Positions 20,271-31,999 of a DNA stretch of 64,000 nt are shown here, piece after piece. The notes under the pieces were generated by a model, which was given only the letters and a program-made list of their open reading frames with translations, searched no databases and was not told the origin of the DNA. Origin of the DNA: Macropodus opercularis. Lineage: Eukaryota > Chordata > Actinopteri > Anabantiformes > Osphronemidae. The translations under genes were made by a program, and so were the position numbers. How positions within the stretch are numbered: position 1 is the first letter of the stretch; every line of letters begins with the position of its first letter. The stretch is from contig CM061097.1 of assembly GCA_030770545.1 (NCBI GenBank), positions 620,501 through 684,500 on the forward strand, written 5' to 3'.

Positions 20271-22552
20271 ACCGGCCAAGCAGCTCCATGCGGCGACGCA
20301 GGCGGCCAGGACGCTCTGGAAACTCCGGCGGTCAATGATCCACAGCTTGCTGTCACTTTGTGCTGAAAGGCAGAAAACGTTGAGTAAGTGAGGTTGTTGA
20401 GTCAAGTGGAGGCGTAACCATGATGCTCCATTGAATTCACATACATCTACTCTGATTTCGCCGCCTAAAATGACCTTCTGTGACTATGATGCAGCCTGAA
20501 GGAGGGTGTTTAAATTGGTAATGACCCATATTGATTGGTTCACTGAAGCTTCCTCCAGACGGTCTAATTAGAGCCGCGCCGCGACCACAGGTCTCCATCT
20601 TTAGTTATTAGCGACCTGAATCATGTGATTGATGTTCTGTGTTCTCCGTGACCTAAATCCCGACGCCCTGATTCACCTGCACCTTGACATCATTGTCCAG
20701 GACGGTCACAAACACCGGGCCGATCAAATGGACACAGACCCAGAGGCAGCATGAGCTGTACCGGACAGGAGGCTGATCGCAGCATGAGGAGATCCGTAGA
20801 AAAGGGAAGCGCAGTGGGGAATAAACAGTTTTCAATCTATTTCTGATCCAGGCTGTTTGCAGACAATTTAATTGGAAAACCAGGTCAGATTCATGATGCG
20901 ATGGCTAAAGAGTTTTCCCACAGGCCTCACACACATCACACACGGGAAGGAAATGACGACACGCGTCGTATTTTTTAAGGAATCATAAACATGAAAGCTG
21001 TGCCCTCTGCACGTCTGTGTGACAGCTGGCAGGGTAACCAGGTACAGCAACAGGCTTTCAGCACAACTCTGAAGTGTCTGATTTTCAGTTGTCTTCTTCT
21101 AATACCACTGCACATGCCTCCACATGGAGCAGCAGCCCTTCAGACACAACGGGCTGCTCTTATTGCAGCGAAGCTCTGCTGGGTTCCGTCCATACCTGAG
21201 ACAGAGCAGGTGTGAGCGCAGGCGTAGAGGAGAGCTACAGCCTCCTGCCACCTGCCACCTGTTCTTCCTCGTTTTTGTTCCACATGCATCTATCACATCA
21301 CGGTGCTGACGCCTCTGATTTCTCTGTGAAAGGACTCGGAGGTTGTGTATTCGCTCAGAGCTGTGTGCCTTACTCCAGACTTTTGTCGCAGCCTCTGTTT
21401 GAAACCGATGGTCCCTGGGTCCAGCGTGAGGGGCTCAGAGATGCCCGTCCTCACCTGAGCAGGAAGAGGCAAAGATAAAGCAGCAGAAACACACAACTTG
21501 TTGATGCTTAAGACTCAGACGTATAAAAAGCAGCAGCAGCAGCAAAGCACCTGTACTGACGGCAGAGGGACCTGGGAGGGAGGCGGTGGCTCGGTAGCGA
21601 TCCAGTTCTTCCAGCAGTCTCCAGCTCGTCTATGAGCGTGTCCCTCTGGCGAAGCTCCTTAATCTTTAGTTGTAGGGCAAACTGGAGGTCGCAGAGTTTA
21701 CCCATCGCTGGACCGACCAGCAGACAGGTCAGCCAGAGCGTGAGAATCAGCTACAGCATCCGCTGAGCCACAGCCTGACACTGCTTCCACTACAAGCACA
21801 CGTTTTAATGATGTAACAAGGCGATCAACAGGAATAACACATCAGTGTTATCCTCTGGGAGGATGTGTTTGAAGCTCTCTATCTCCCCTCTCTCAATGGA
21901 AATGAATGAAGGACGGAAGAAAAACAGCTGAGTTCTAATGTCATCACACACGGACCGCTTACCCGCTTACTGCTCCCCTCCGGTTCCATCAGGTGCAGCT
22001 CTGCTCTGGAACCAGACCAACGGGCTGAATCCCATCGGGGTCGGGTTCCACGCGATTTGTCCTCCACTGCTCGAGGTACAGCCTCGACTGTAGACGGTTA
22101 CACTAAGATGAGACGTTATTGATCACCTGCAAAGAAGCAGCAGAACGAATAAGACAATGTCCATAAGAGAGAACAGTAGGCAAACAAATACGGAAAAATA
22201 AAGAATCCTGAATGTTTCCAGTGGTTATGAGTTACTGCAACACAATATTCACAGTTCACACGCTGTGATTTAGTCGCGTTTAGACCAGCAGTAGCTATGA
22301 AAACTTTAAATCTTCCAAAGTCTTCGTGGTGGCTCATGACTCTGCAGAGTAGTTGTAGGCGGCGTCAGTGGCGACCTCCAGCCACCGAGCGGCGCTAGTG
22401 GCACTAGGCCGCTGCCAGCGGCGAAGAAGATGGTCCGGTGACCAGAGAGCAACTCTGTGGCTGCGTCCAACCAACAAAGTAACGTTGCTTGGGGATACGT
22501 GCGGCTAAATCTGTTGCCCCGTAGTTGTTTACCATTCGGTGGATTTTCCAAA

Positions 22553-23219
22553 ATGATTCTTACAGTGAAACCGCTTCAAGGGAAAGAATGTAGTGTCCAG
22601 GTGAGTAAAGCACTGAGCTAGCTGACTGCTAATTCTTAGCTAGCGCTCATTCACAGCACAGACTGGACCATAAAGTGGGTTTAGATTATAAACCGCCGGT
22701 GGTTCTGTTATATGCTTTTGATTGAAGCAGGTTGGTAAACGCGGAGGGAGCTGAGGTGCTTGGACCAGTGAACAGATGCTGCTGTAGCTAACGTTAGCAA
22801 AACCATTTGCATGTTCTCTCCTGGGTTTGCGTGAGTCTCTTTCAGACGTGGTGGGTAACTCAGAGCTTAGTCAGGCCTTACGTGGTGCTAATGGGGAAGG
22901 GAGGTTCTTAGACTGACGGGCCAGTGAAGCAGCGTGTCCGGGTGGGAGAGGTCCGACCGCGGCTCGGGCCGCTGTAGTTATCCTGCTCTTGACGGTATTC
23001 GCTCACTGCAGGTTTGTCCTACACCAGGACACCAGGAGAGAAGGAAGTATCGCAAACCCTCAACCTCACTTTAGTGCTGGACATTGTTCAGAAGGGCGTG
23101 AGACCTGTTCTGGATAAGTCTCTGCTAGTTGGTAATTACTGCCGTGAACATTTCCTCAAGTAAAGTCTACAACGCAACACGAGGACAAACAGTGACAGCG
23201 GCTAAAACTGTTATAGAAT

Positions 23220-23250
<31 letters not shown>

Positions 23251-25358
23251 ATCACACAGAGTAATGGAGCTGCATTAATCAGTACATTGATTGATAATCA
23301 GTCTGCATTAAGATAAGTTAAGTCCGATGGATTAGTGTGGAGGCAATTACACCATAAAAGCATTGACATCAAGCACAGGAGGTGGAATCTGAAACACACT
23401 GACGTGTTTTATAAATGGGGAAGTGTTTGTCGAACAAACATGTGTTCAGTTGAAGAGAAGTGAGTAAATACTTCTCTTCAGTTTATGCCGTGTTAAGCTA
23501 CCACGGCGCCTTTCAACTCCAAGTCAAAGCGTTTATTGTCATATGTGCAAGTTTCCCTGTACAATGAAATTCTTACTTTGCTGTCCACAGTGAATGCCTG
23601 AGGAATTAGTAGGCATAAAGTAAGCAAAATTCTATAAGACTGTACACTTTAAGAGTAAAATATAAAATACAAACTGTGTAGTAATAAGTATAAGGACGTC
23701 AGCTGTACACTGATAATAACAGTAGTTATTTAAAGCATGTGTTGTTACAGTGACATGTGCATAGTAGCAGCAGTATCAGTTGCAGGTCAGACCAGAGTGA
23801 GTCCATTGGTTAACTGTTCAGGAGTCTAATGGCTGAAGGAAAAAGTGAGTTTCTGAGTCTACAGGTCCTGCATTTCAGACTCCTGTACCTCCGACCTGAG
23901 GCGAGAAGTGTAAACAGTCCATGTTGGGGCTGGGTGAAGCCCTTAAGGATGGAGGCAGCTCCTGTGGACTCTGTGATGGTAGATAGAGCCGGTAAATAGC
24001 CTGCAGAGAGGGCAGTGGAGTCCTGATGATCCTCTCAGCTGTCTTCACCACTCACTGCAGGCGTTTGTGGTCCGTCACAGTCAGGCTGCCGTACCACACA
24101 GTGATGCAGTTGGTCAGGATGCTCTCAGCTGAGCTGTAGAAGTTGCTGAGGATCTTTGGTGACATACCAAACTTTCTCAGCCTCCTCAGAAAATACTGCC
24201 GCATTCTTGACCAACTGTGTGGTGTTCAGAGTCCAGGTGAGGTCCTCACTGATGTGGACCCCAAGGTCCTTAAAGCTGCTCACCCTCTGCACTTCAAGCT
24301 CCTGCATGAACAGTGGTCGATGAGGTCTCCTCTCTTTCCTCATGTCCACTATCATCTCCTTCGTCTTGTCTGTGTTGAGGAACTTCAGGATGATGTTCTT
24401 CACATCTCCCTGTCTGTTACTGCAAGTTGGCATTACTGGAGTTAAATGTATTTTGTTTGTTGTCATTTGTTGTGTGCAGATTACAATTTTTCCTCACATA
24501 TATTTTGACTAAACCTTGATGTTTGTGATCTTCCAGGTGACTGAAGATGAAAAGGTGTCTACAGTAAAGCAACTTGTGTCTGAACACCTCAACATACCAG
24601 CAAACCAGCAGCGGTTGCTCTATAAGGGAAAGGCGCTTGCAGGTAGAACTGTCATCTCATCAGTTGCTCATTACTTTTGTACTATCAATTAATTTTCCAG
24701 TTGCATATTTACATTTTTGGTGATTGTGTGGTGCATTGCTTCTTCCCTTAGATGAGCATAGACTGAGTGATTACTCCATTGGACCTGAGGCTAAATTGAA
24801 TCTGGTAATCCGTCCAGTGGCAGAGAGGACTGGAGGTTCAGGGACAACAGCCAGCGGCAGCACACATGGAGGAGTGTGGCAGATGGTTTCCACTGTTCTT
24901 GCTAGACACTTTAGTCCAGCAGATGCAGCAAAGGTCCACGAACAATTTATTAAGGTATTTAAATGTGGCGTCTTGCACATAAGCATGCAGGTGATCACGT
25001 CTTCAGCATTTACTGTGGCTGAAAAGCATAATTCTCAATACTTACATTGGCATCAGATGTTCCACCTGTTTATAGTTAGTGTAGCCCAATTTTGAAACTT
25101 TAACCATTGCTTTTATATGTAAATTGCAAAGTACATTTAAAATAACTTCCCAGGTAGCTTCACTAAAACAAATCAACAATGCCTCCACAAAGTTTGAAAT
25201 AAATTCTGTGAAATACTGCTTCTCAATGTTTTTACTCCTTTTTCCTCAAGGACTATGAGCGTTCACTTCGACAGCTTAGTCTCGACGACATCGAGCGTTT
25301 AGCGGGAAGGCTGCTTCACCCAGACAGCGACGGCATGGACGCCTCCTACATGGACTAA
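22553..25358 (+). CDS. ubl4a: Ubiquitin-like protein 4A
   Basis: Four exons are present: 22553-22600, 24537-24642, 24752-24954 and 25251-25358. They sum to 465 nt, or 154 residues, close to the vertebrate UBL4A length. The start MILTVKPLQGKECSVQ opens a ubiquitin-like domain (about residues 1-75) that includes YKGKALADEHRLSDYSIGPE. The C-terminal TUGS-type helix region carries HEQFIKDYERSLRQLSLDDI and ends DGMDASYMD. UBL4A is the GET5 homologue of the BAG6 complex that hands tail-anchored proteins to the ASNA1/TRC40 targeting pathway in the cytosol. Intron 1 is about 1.9 kb and holds a LINE fragment. Transcription is divergent from the kinase pseudogene on its left. Confidence 0.96.
23515..24450 (-). 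mobile_element. 5'-truncated non-LTR retrotransposon (LINE) fragment
   Basis: The minus strand encodes the C-terminal part of a LINE reverse transcriptase. Pieces include LNTDKTKEMIVDMRKERRPH, VSSFKDLGVHISEDLTWT and NTTQLVK, and later NCITVWYGS and VVKTAERIIRTPLPSL. The frame is broken by stops and shifts. The 3' end near 23515 carries a TTATTGTCATATGTGCAAG-like tail common to fish LINEs. L2-, CR1- or Rex-type membership is not settled. It lies in ubl4a intron 1, antisense to the gene. Confidence 0.8.
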
Positions 25359-25829
25359 GACTGCTTTGATTGTTTTTCAAGAGGCTCTTGGTGCCAGAAG
25401 ATGCAGTGTTTAGAGTGTGGGGCATGTCAAATACAGTGAGTGTAGTTACAGAGGGCCCTGGTGTGTTCCTAATGGATGGCTAATGAACAAGGGAAACATT
25501 GACTCAGCAACAGGGCTTATTATGTACAGCGTCTTATCATGACTTGAAAGCGTGGACAAGAAAACCGTCCTCTTCGAACCGGTTCTTGTCATTAATGTAG
25601 TAGTGGCACAAGACCTGATCATATATTTCAATACAAAGAAATCCTTCATGCTGTTGGTTTCACTTGTTTCTGGCTGCTACAACTCCCAGGGGACACTAAC
25701 TACCACTGGAGGCTATTTATTACTCACGTCTGCTTTTGTGTTAACCATCTGTGGTAATTCACGTTTTCCCATAAGTAACTGATGTCCATTGTATGATTTG
25801 TAAATAGGTTTATATATATATACACACAA

Positions 25830-25835
25830 AATAAA
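25830..25835 (+). terminator. ubl4a poly(A) signal AATAAA
   Basis: This canonical hexamer lies about 470 bp past the ubl4a stop, after a TA-rich run. Confidence 0.65.
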
Positions 25836-25849
25836 GTTTCCATTTTGTG

Positions 25850-26591
25850 TTTGCTGGTGGGATAAAACTTGTCAAGATGAAGGCTCATAGCATGAAAACA
25901 TAGGCGTGTCGCTTTAAAAGGACTGCTTAAATTACATGTCGACCAATCAAGACACGGGGAACCTCGTGATTAGGTCTCTATGGCCAATCAGGTGCTTTGT
26001 ATGGCTGGCCCCGCCTATGAGGGAAGCTGGCGCCTGACCTTTTGGTTGCTAATTTAAAAAAAGCAGTTCGGGTAAAATGCGACGTTGGTGACAGTCGCTT
26101 TTTCAAATAGGCCTTTTTATTGGACGTCGGTGAGGTTAGAATGTTATTATTAAGGTTATTTCAGTCGCTTAGCTAGCGTTGGCGCAAACATGACCGAATT
26201 CTCGCACTTCCTGCCCATGGGCGCTAGCTTTAGCCTGCTAACATTAGCCTGTAACGGAACCGTTCGGGCCTGTGCTCTGCAGCTTTAGACCGCCTGCTGT
26301 TTGACGGTCCTACTGATCGTTCATGCCGCGGTGTGTGTTCCGGGGGTCGGGCGCACTGCCGCCGGGTCGGTGGTTGGGCGTCACTGCCCCTCTCGTCAGG
26401 TCCACTCGTCCTGACGGCAGAGCGTTGAGGTTCAGCGCAGTCGTGTATTTACGTATAGCAGCGTTTTCTTGAGTTAACCGCATGTTCACATGTAAAGGGA
26501 ACCACGTCACCAACCCGAGGTGTTTGCTTTCTCTCTGTCTGTGTGTTGCGATGCATTCGCCAGCGAAGCGGTGAACCAGGTCCCTGGAAGG
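25850..26591 (+). promoter_or_regulatory. ubl4a-dnm1l intergenic region, likely dnm1l promoter and 5' UTR
   Basis: This gap of roughly 750 bp separates the ubl4a poly(A) signal from the dnm1l start codon. The right part (26200-26500) is relatively GC- and CpG-rich, which is compatible with a housekeeping promoter. I see no TATA box I would defend and no gene. Confidence 0.35.
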
Positions 26592-29500
26592 ATGGACACT
26601 CTGATCCCCACCATCAACCGGCTGCAGGAGGTCTTTCTCACAGTTGGCGCAGAGATCATTCAGCTGCCACAGATTGTCGTGGTTGGATCTCAGGTCAACG
26701 GAAGCTCATTATGAATTTCTCATTACTTAAACTATTCCGCCCCTGGTTGATGTTAGACGCATGCGCCGTTGTTGTGTCCTAACAGAGCAGTGGAAAGAGC
26801 TCTGTGTTGGAGGGTCTGGTCGGACGGGATTTCTTGCCTAGAGGATCAGGAATAGTCACAAGACGACCCCTGGTGTTGCAGCTCATTAACGTCCCCCCTC
26901 TGCAGGAAAGACTGAAGATTGAGAACGGTAATAAACAAAAAGATGCTGTGTATGTTTTAGACCCTTCTAGACGCAGAGTCTACTCACCGTTACGTTCTCC
27001 TGCTCTCCTTTCTAACATGCACTTTTTCCTTCCTCTCCTTCTTCACTACTTCTTCAGGGAATGGGGTTAAACAAAATGCCCCGAACAGCTGCCCAGGTCT
27101 CCGTATCTTTGATCTGCATGGTTTTGCTTTCACGTAGCCTTGTCATTCCTTTATTTCTCAGTTTGTTTGAATCTTCATCCTGTTGTGGTGTTTGGTGTTG
27201 TCAGTTAACATTATTTCTTCAGTATCAAACAGTAAGTCCTGTTTGTGTGCATTTGTGGACATGTCTCTGTAAAATTGCCTACACTCACACCTTGTATCTG
27301 TTCAGGTGTCAAAGCTGAAGAATGGGGAACATTTCTACACTGCAAGAACCAAGTATGAGCTTTGAAAGTCAATGTGCTCTCTGCATGTGTGAGTTTTGTG
27401 CTGTGGTTAGTTGATGTTATTCTCTCCCTTTTTGGCAGATCTTCACAGACTTTCAGGAAATTTGCAGTGAAATTGAAGCTGAGACCGAACGCAGTTCAGG
27501 CAGCAACAAGGTGAGAAGCAAGCGTTCATTTACAAGTGTGCAATTAGTGATACATTTAGCTTTGTACACTGCATTCATGATTCATGTTTTCCCCTCTTTT
27601 TATATTCTCCAGGGAATCAGCCCTGAACCCATATATTTAAAGATCTTTTCTCCCAAGGTGCTTAACCTCACTCTAGTGGATTTACCTGGAATTACTAAGG
27701 TAAACTCAGTCACTTTGCATCATTGCTCATTGTTGCAGCAGCTCTGTGCTGTGCTCACTCACTATTTTTGGCTGGTTATTGTTGTTGCTTCAGGTTCCTG
27801 TTGGGGACCAGCCAGAGGACATTGAGGCCCAAGTGCAAGCGATGATCTTATCCTTCATCTCCAATCCAAACTCCCTTATTCTTGCTGTGTCCCCTGCCAA
27901 CTCTGACTTGGCCACTTCAGATGCTCTGAAATTGGCACGTGAGGTTGATCCAGATGGTACGGCATTTTGTACCAAGGCGCTTCTTCTCCTCAGATTTCAT
28001 TTTAATTATTTCTCCATCGTTGCTCATTACATAACGTGCGTCAAGTAGAAGATTTTAAATGATTAAATACGCAGGCAGAACACATCTGTCAGTGCCCACT
28101 TTCAACAACATCCTGGCAGTTAACATCTAATTTGTGTTGTGAAGAATAGCTTGATCAATGAGCTGTGCTATCTGGGACGGTGGCAGCTTCAAATCCTGTC
28201 CCGTCAGTGATGTCTTCTGTCATGTCCAACTGTAAAGTTTTCAACCGTTTATGTGTTCATTAGGTCGTCGAACACTGCTGGTGGTCAGTAAGCTGGATCT
28301 GATGGATGCAGGCACTGATGCTCTGGAGGTTCTTCTGGGTAGAGTCATCCCAGTCAGGCTTGGGATTATTGGGGTGGTTAACAGGTTAGAAGAAATAGCA
28401 AATCTGCTTTTCATGTTTGTGATCAAAGCAGATTTTAGACATGCAGTATTTAATCTTTACAGTGCAGTGTGTACGTAATGTTAACATCCTTATTGACCCA
28501 ATTACCTGACTACAGTGTTTGTTCCTACTCGGTGCTCCTCCTAGGAGTCAGCATGACATCAACACTCAAAAGAGCCTGGAGGACTCGATGAGGGACGAGC
28601 AAGCCTTCCTGCAGCGCCACTACCCCTCGCTGGCTTCTCGGGCCGGCTCACGTTATTTGGCCAAAACCCTAAGCAGACTGCTCATGCACCACATCCGGGA
28701 CTGCCTGCCAGACCTCAAAACTCGAGTGACTGTGCTGAGTGCCCAGTACCAGGCGCGGCTCAACAGCTATGGCCAACCAGTTGAAGACCACAGCGCCACC
28801 CTTCTGCAGATAGTCACCAAGTTTGCCAGCGATTACTGCAACACGATCGAGGGAACAGCCAGACACATCCAAACCTCAGAGCTGTGAGTCTGACCTCGCA
28901 ATACTGAGAAACCAACACTTTGTTTTATGTAAAAGTGAATTGCTAGCGGTTTTTCCTGGTCTAATTCAGGTGGTGGTGTAGTTACTGTCGCAGCACCTAA
29001 GCATAATGAGGGAAAATTCTCTTATCAGCATTTTCTTCTGGCATCTTCATCGAGCTTTTACCATGAGCCAATTAACTAATGTAAATATGTAGGGAGCAAA
29101 TACTTTTTCAGTGTATTGCGTTGAATTTTGGTGCGTTAATCGTTGCTGACACACAGCACTGAGGAAGAGCGTTAGTGTCACATCTCCATCAATCTCTCCT
29201 ACAGCTGTGGGGGGGCTCGCATCTGTTACATATTCCATGAGACCTTTGGCCGCACTTTGCAGTCTATCGACCCTCTCGGGGGACTGACTGAGCTCGATAT
29301 CCTCACAGCCATCCGCAATGCTACGGTAAGCTTCTCCTGAGTTCTGCTTGTGTCATTTGTTTAATTAAAATTCTGGTCAAGTTGTGTCAACAGGAGGGAT
29401 GGCAGGAAAATACTAACGTGGGGGTGTGTGTGTTATTTGCCCTCCAGGGTCCACGTCCAGCACTTTTTGTACCTGAGGTATCGTTTGAGTTGTTGGTGAA

Positions 29501-30854
29501 GCGGCAAATTAAGCGGCTGGAGGAGCCCAGTCTGCGCTGTGTTGAACTTGTGCATGAAGAGCTGCAAAGGATCATCCAGCACTGCTCCTCCTTCAGCACA
29601 CAGGTCAGAGGCACCTCACCTTCATTCAGTTTTCAAGCAGCGCTGCATTAAGTATGACTTTATGGAAATAATTAGTCTTTGTGTTTACAAGGAGCTGCTG
29701 CGATTTCCCAAACTGCACGACTCCATTGTGGAAGTAGTGACTGGATTACTAAGGAAGCGCTTGCCGATTACAAATGAGATGGTAATCCTCAGTTTAACTA
29801 AAATCTGCTTTTGAACTACAATAACAATATAATACTGGTTGTTTATGTGCTTTTTCTTAAAGGTACACAATTTAGTTGCTATAGAACTTGCCTATGTCAA
29901 CACAAAGCATCCAGATTTCACAGATGCGGCTCAAGTCTCTGCAACAGTCAACAGTCAGCAGGTAGTTTACAATTTTTTACACATCAGCGCTGGTTTTAGG
30001 TTTCCCATCCAAACATTATGGTTCTCTTATGGTGTTTGTAGTGAAATCCCAGGCTCAGTTAAAATCCCTTTGACCCTCTGACTCTTTCGGATTGTCGGCT
30101 GTCAGGCAGAGGCCCCGGATGGAGGGAAGCGCTGGAAGAACGAGAAGGTTGCAGAAGAGAAAGCCCAGGCAGCAGGCTCTAACAGCCCCAGCAAAGGCCA
30201 GGCCATTAACCTCCTGGACACAGTGAGTGGTTTGATGTGCAGAAGGACCAAACACTTAACGTCATGAATCAACATAGTTGTCCCACCCTCTCTGCCAGGC
30301 TGTACCTGTATCCCGTAAGCTGAGCACCAGGGAGCAGAGGGACTGTGAGGTCATCCAACGCCTCATCAAATGCTACTTCCTCATCGTCCGCAAAAGCATC
30401 CAAGACAGGTTTGTGGGGAACGTAGCCAGCTCATCGTCACGGCTCGGTCCCTTCCTTGCTGATACTTTGTCTTTGGGGTGGGGTGTCTGCAGCGTACCGA
30501 AAACCGTGATGCACTTCCTGGTGAACTTTGTGAAAGAGCATCTGCAGAGTGAACTGGTGGGTCAGCTTTACAAGCAGCCGCTGCTGCAGGAGCTGCTCAT
30601 TGAGTCTCAGGACACGGCACAGCAGCGGACTGAGGTGGCTCAAATGCTTGAGGTAATATAGTATATAATATTGGTTTTTGAATATGAATATGTTCTGAGC
30701 GTCAAGAACAAGCAGCCTGTTACCTATTTTTTTTTTTAAAATGATCTTTTTCTAAAACCAGCAATTTAACCGTGGTCCTTTTTTTTGTTTTTCTTAGGCC
30801 CTGAAAAAAGCAAATAACATCATCTCTGAGATCCGGGAAACTCATCTGTGGTAG
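26592..30854 (+). CDS. dnm1l: Dynamin-1-like protein (DRP1), probable divergent paralogue
   Basis: The constitutive exons are 26592-26693, 26786-26927, 27306-27352, 27439-27510, 27613-27699, 27794-27956, 28264-28384, 28545-28883, 29205-29325, 29448-29603, 29692-29781, 29863-29961, 30106-30222, 30299-30408, 30493-30652 and 30798-30854. They total 1983 nt, or 660 residues. The GTPase domain has the P-loop SQSSGKSSVLEGLVGRD, switch I GSGIVTRRP, DLPGITKVPVGDQP and SKLDLMDAG. The middle domain and GED follow, ending ISEIRETHLW. DRP1 assembles on mitochondria and peroxisomes and drives fission. The variable domain is short, but the family's two regulatory phosphosites are recognisable as NSPSKGQ and RKLSTREQ. 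Many substitutions relative to the highly conserved vertebrate DNM1L suggest a teleost-specific second copy, which is an inference. Confidence 0.93.
27058..27096 (+). CDS. dnm1l: Candidate 39-nt alternative dnm1l exon (A-insert position)
   Basis: Thirty-nine bases are bounded by TTCTTCAG and GTCTCC, in the same phase as the flanking exons, so inclusion adds 13 residues (NGVKQNAPNSCP plus split glycines). It sits exactly where mammalian DNM1L has its 13-residue alternatively spliced A-insert in the GTPase-domain loop. Position, length and phase agree; the sequence itself is not conserved. Confidence 0.6.
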
Positions 30855-30901
30855 CCAGAGGACACGACAAATTCCCCGCTTCGCTTGTCATAGGACAGCG
30901 T

Positions 30902-30913
30902 TGTGTGTGTGTG

Positions 30914-30945
<32 letters not shown>

Positions 30946-30951
30946 CGTGTG
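30902..30951. repeat. (GT)n microsatellite
   Basis: An almost pure GT dinucleotide run with two GC interruptions lies about 50 bp past the dnm1l stop, inside the presumed 3' UTR. Confidence 0.95.
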
Positions 30952-31993
30952 CAGGTCGCAGTACCTATGTTTTCTCATGGACCAATGACCGTAGCACATC
31001 AACATCTACTTTGTCCTGTCAGCTTTCACCTTAAACGGTCGACTGGGACTCATTCTTTTCACTGTGAATGTCTTGCCGTGACAAAAATAACTCAGGCCTA
31101 AAGTCTTATTACAGAGTTGAATTGTGAAGGCACAGTCGCGAACAAAACCTTTCTGCATTATTGTGACGTCCTATTGTTCAAAGTGTAGGTTACATATGAA
31201 GTATTTAAAGACTGTAGTTGTCAAGGATGAGTTTGCGTTTTAAAAACTCTGAGCCTCCTCATCAGGTGCTAAATTGTGCTGTTCGTTAGAGCAGATGTGT
31301 TCCAGCTTTAACCTCCTCTGTTGAGCCCAGTGCTCACTGCAGGTTGCATCTGTTCTAATCAATATCACTTTTTCCCAGAGTACTGTTTACATAATAACTC
31401 CTTTATATTGCCGTTACACTGATATCTTTTTTTTTTTTGTACGTTGATATAAATGAACGTTGCTAAGACACATTTTAAGTTATTTATTGTTTGTTAAGAA
31501 TATGTCAGGAAATATTAGTATTTTTTAAGACTAGAACCAAACGGTTTGATTGAAAACTCCAGTGCTCCAACTCACAAACTGCCCCCAGTAAGGAGAAGCT
31601 GGGAACAGAGACCCTCCTGTAGGTTCATGCAGAATTAGATGAACTTGGCCAGAGCGGTTTGCTTCTGTGCCACTAGTTGTGTAATAATGTTTGATGTGTA
31701 AAATGAAGCCTTTCCCATCTGTTGTTCGTAACCCAGGTTGTTCTTTATGCAGATCCTTTCCCTGTGACTCTAAACCAAGGCTTTTTTAGAAAGTTCTGCC
31801 TCAGCAGCAGCGTGAGACAGTAGCTTGTGATCAGGAAACGACCACAGCAGGTTTGCATGTGTTTATTGTCCGTCCAGGTATATGAATGAATGATTGATGT
31901 GTTTTCTATTATTTAAACGTATGTTATTGTCATGTGCCGACTGCCTCTGAGTTCTTGCCTGCCAACATTTGTTTACTGAATGAAGAGGGACTC

Positions 31994-31999
31994 ATTAAA
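31994..31999 (+). terminator. Possible dnm1l poly(A) signal ATTAAA
   Basis: ATTAAA lies 1.14 kb after the dnm1l stop. No canonical AATAAA was noticed nearer the stop, so this variant hexamer is the best candidate. Confidence 0.3.

Larger units (their letters stand above)
14565..21705 (-). pseudogene. cGMP-dependent protein kinase (prkg1-like) pseudogene
   Basis: Exon remnants follow the order of cGMP-dependent protein kinase I. An N-terminal leucine-zipper start MGKLCDLQFALQLKIKEL lies at 21705. It is followed by a GISEP segment (21374-21454), a CNB-A piece (about 20677-20760), KLWIIDRRSFQS (20273-20362) and the CNB-B exon (19946-19928 plus 16474-16403, split by a retroelement). Next come QWFGEKAL (16180-16260), IAAGDVTCLVLNRE (16031-16096), the Gly loop LAVGEFGHIDLV (about 15.75 kb), VLKKKLVFSSGQQEH (about 15.6 kb), EACLGGDLFNML (about 15.43 kb), STRFYTACVLEAL (about 15.27 kb), TWTFCGSLGYAAPEVVL (about 15.04 kb), DPMKGL (14.76-14.88 kb) and a final piece near 14.6 kb. 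Lesions include frameshifts in the zipper, CNB-B, the EACLGG exon, the catalytic loop and the NPSERLG region. The invariant kinase Lys appears as Arg, no DFG is visible, and the ADYWSLG segment is missing. PRKG1 versus a fish prkg3 origin is unresolved. Confidence 0.85.

Noticed and set aside
24143..24445. Plus-strand 100-codon frame in ubl4a intron 1
   Set aside because: It is antisense to the LINE reverse-transcriptase fragment; the minus-strand translation carries the known family motifs.
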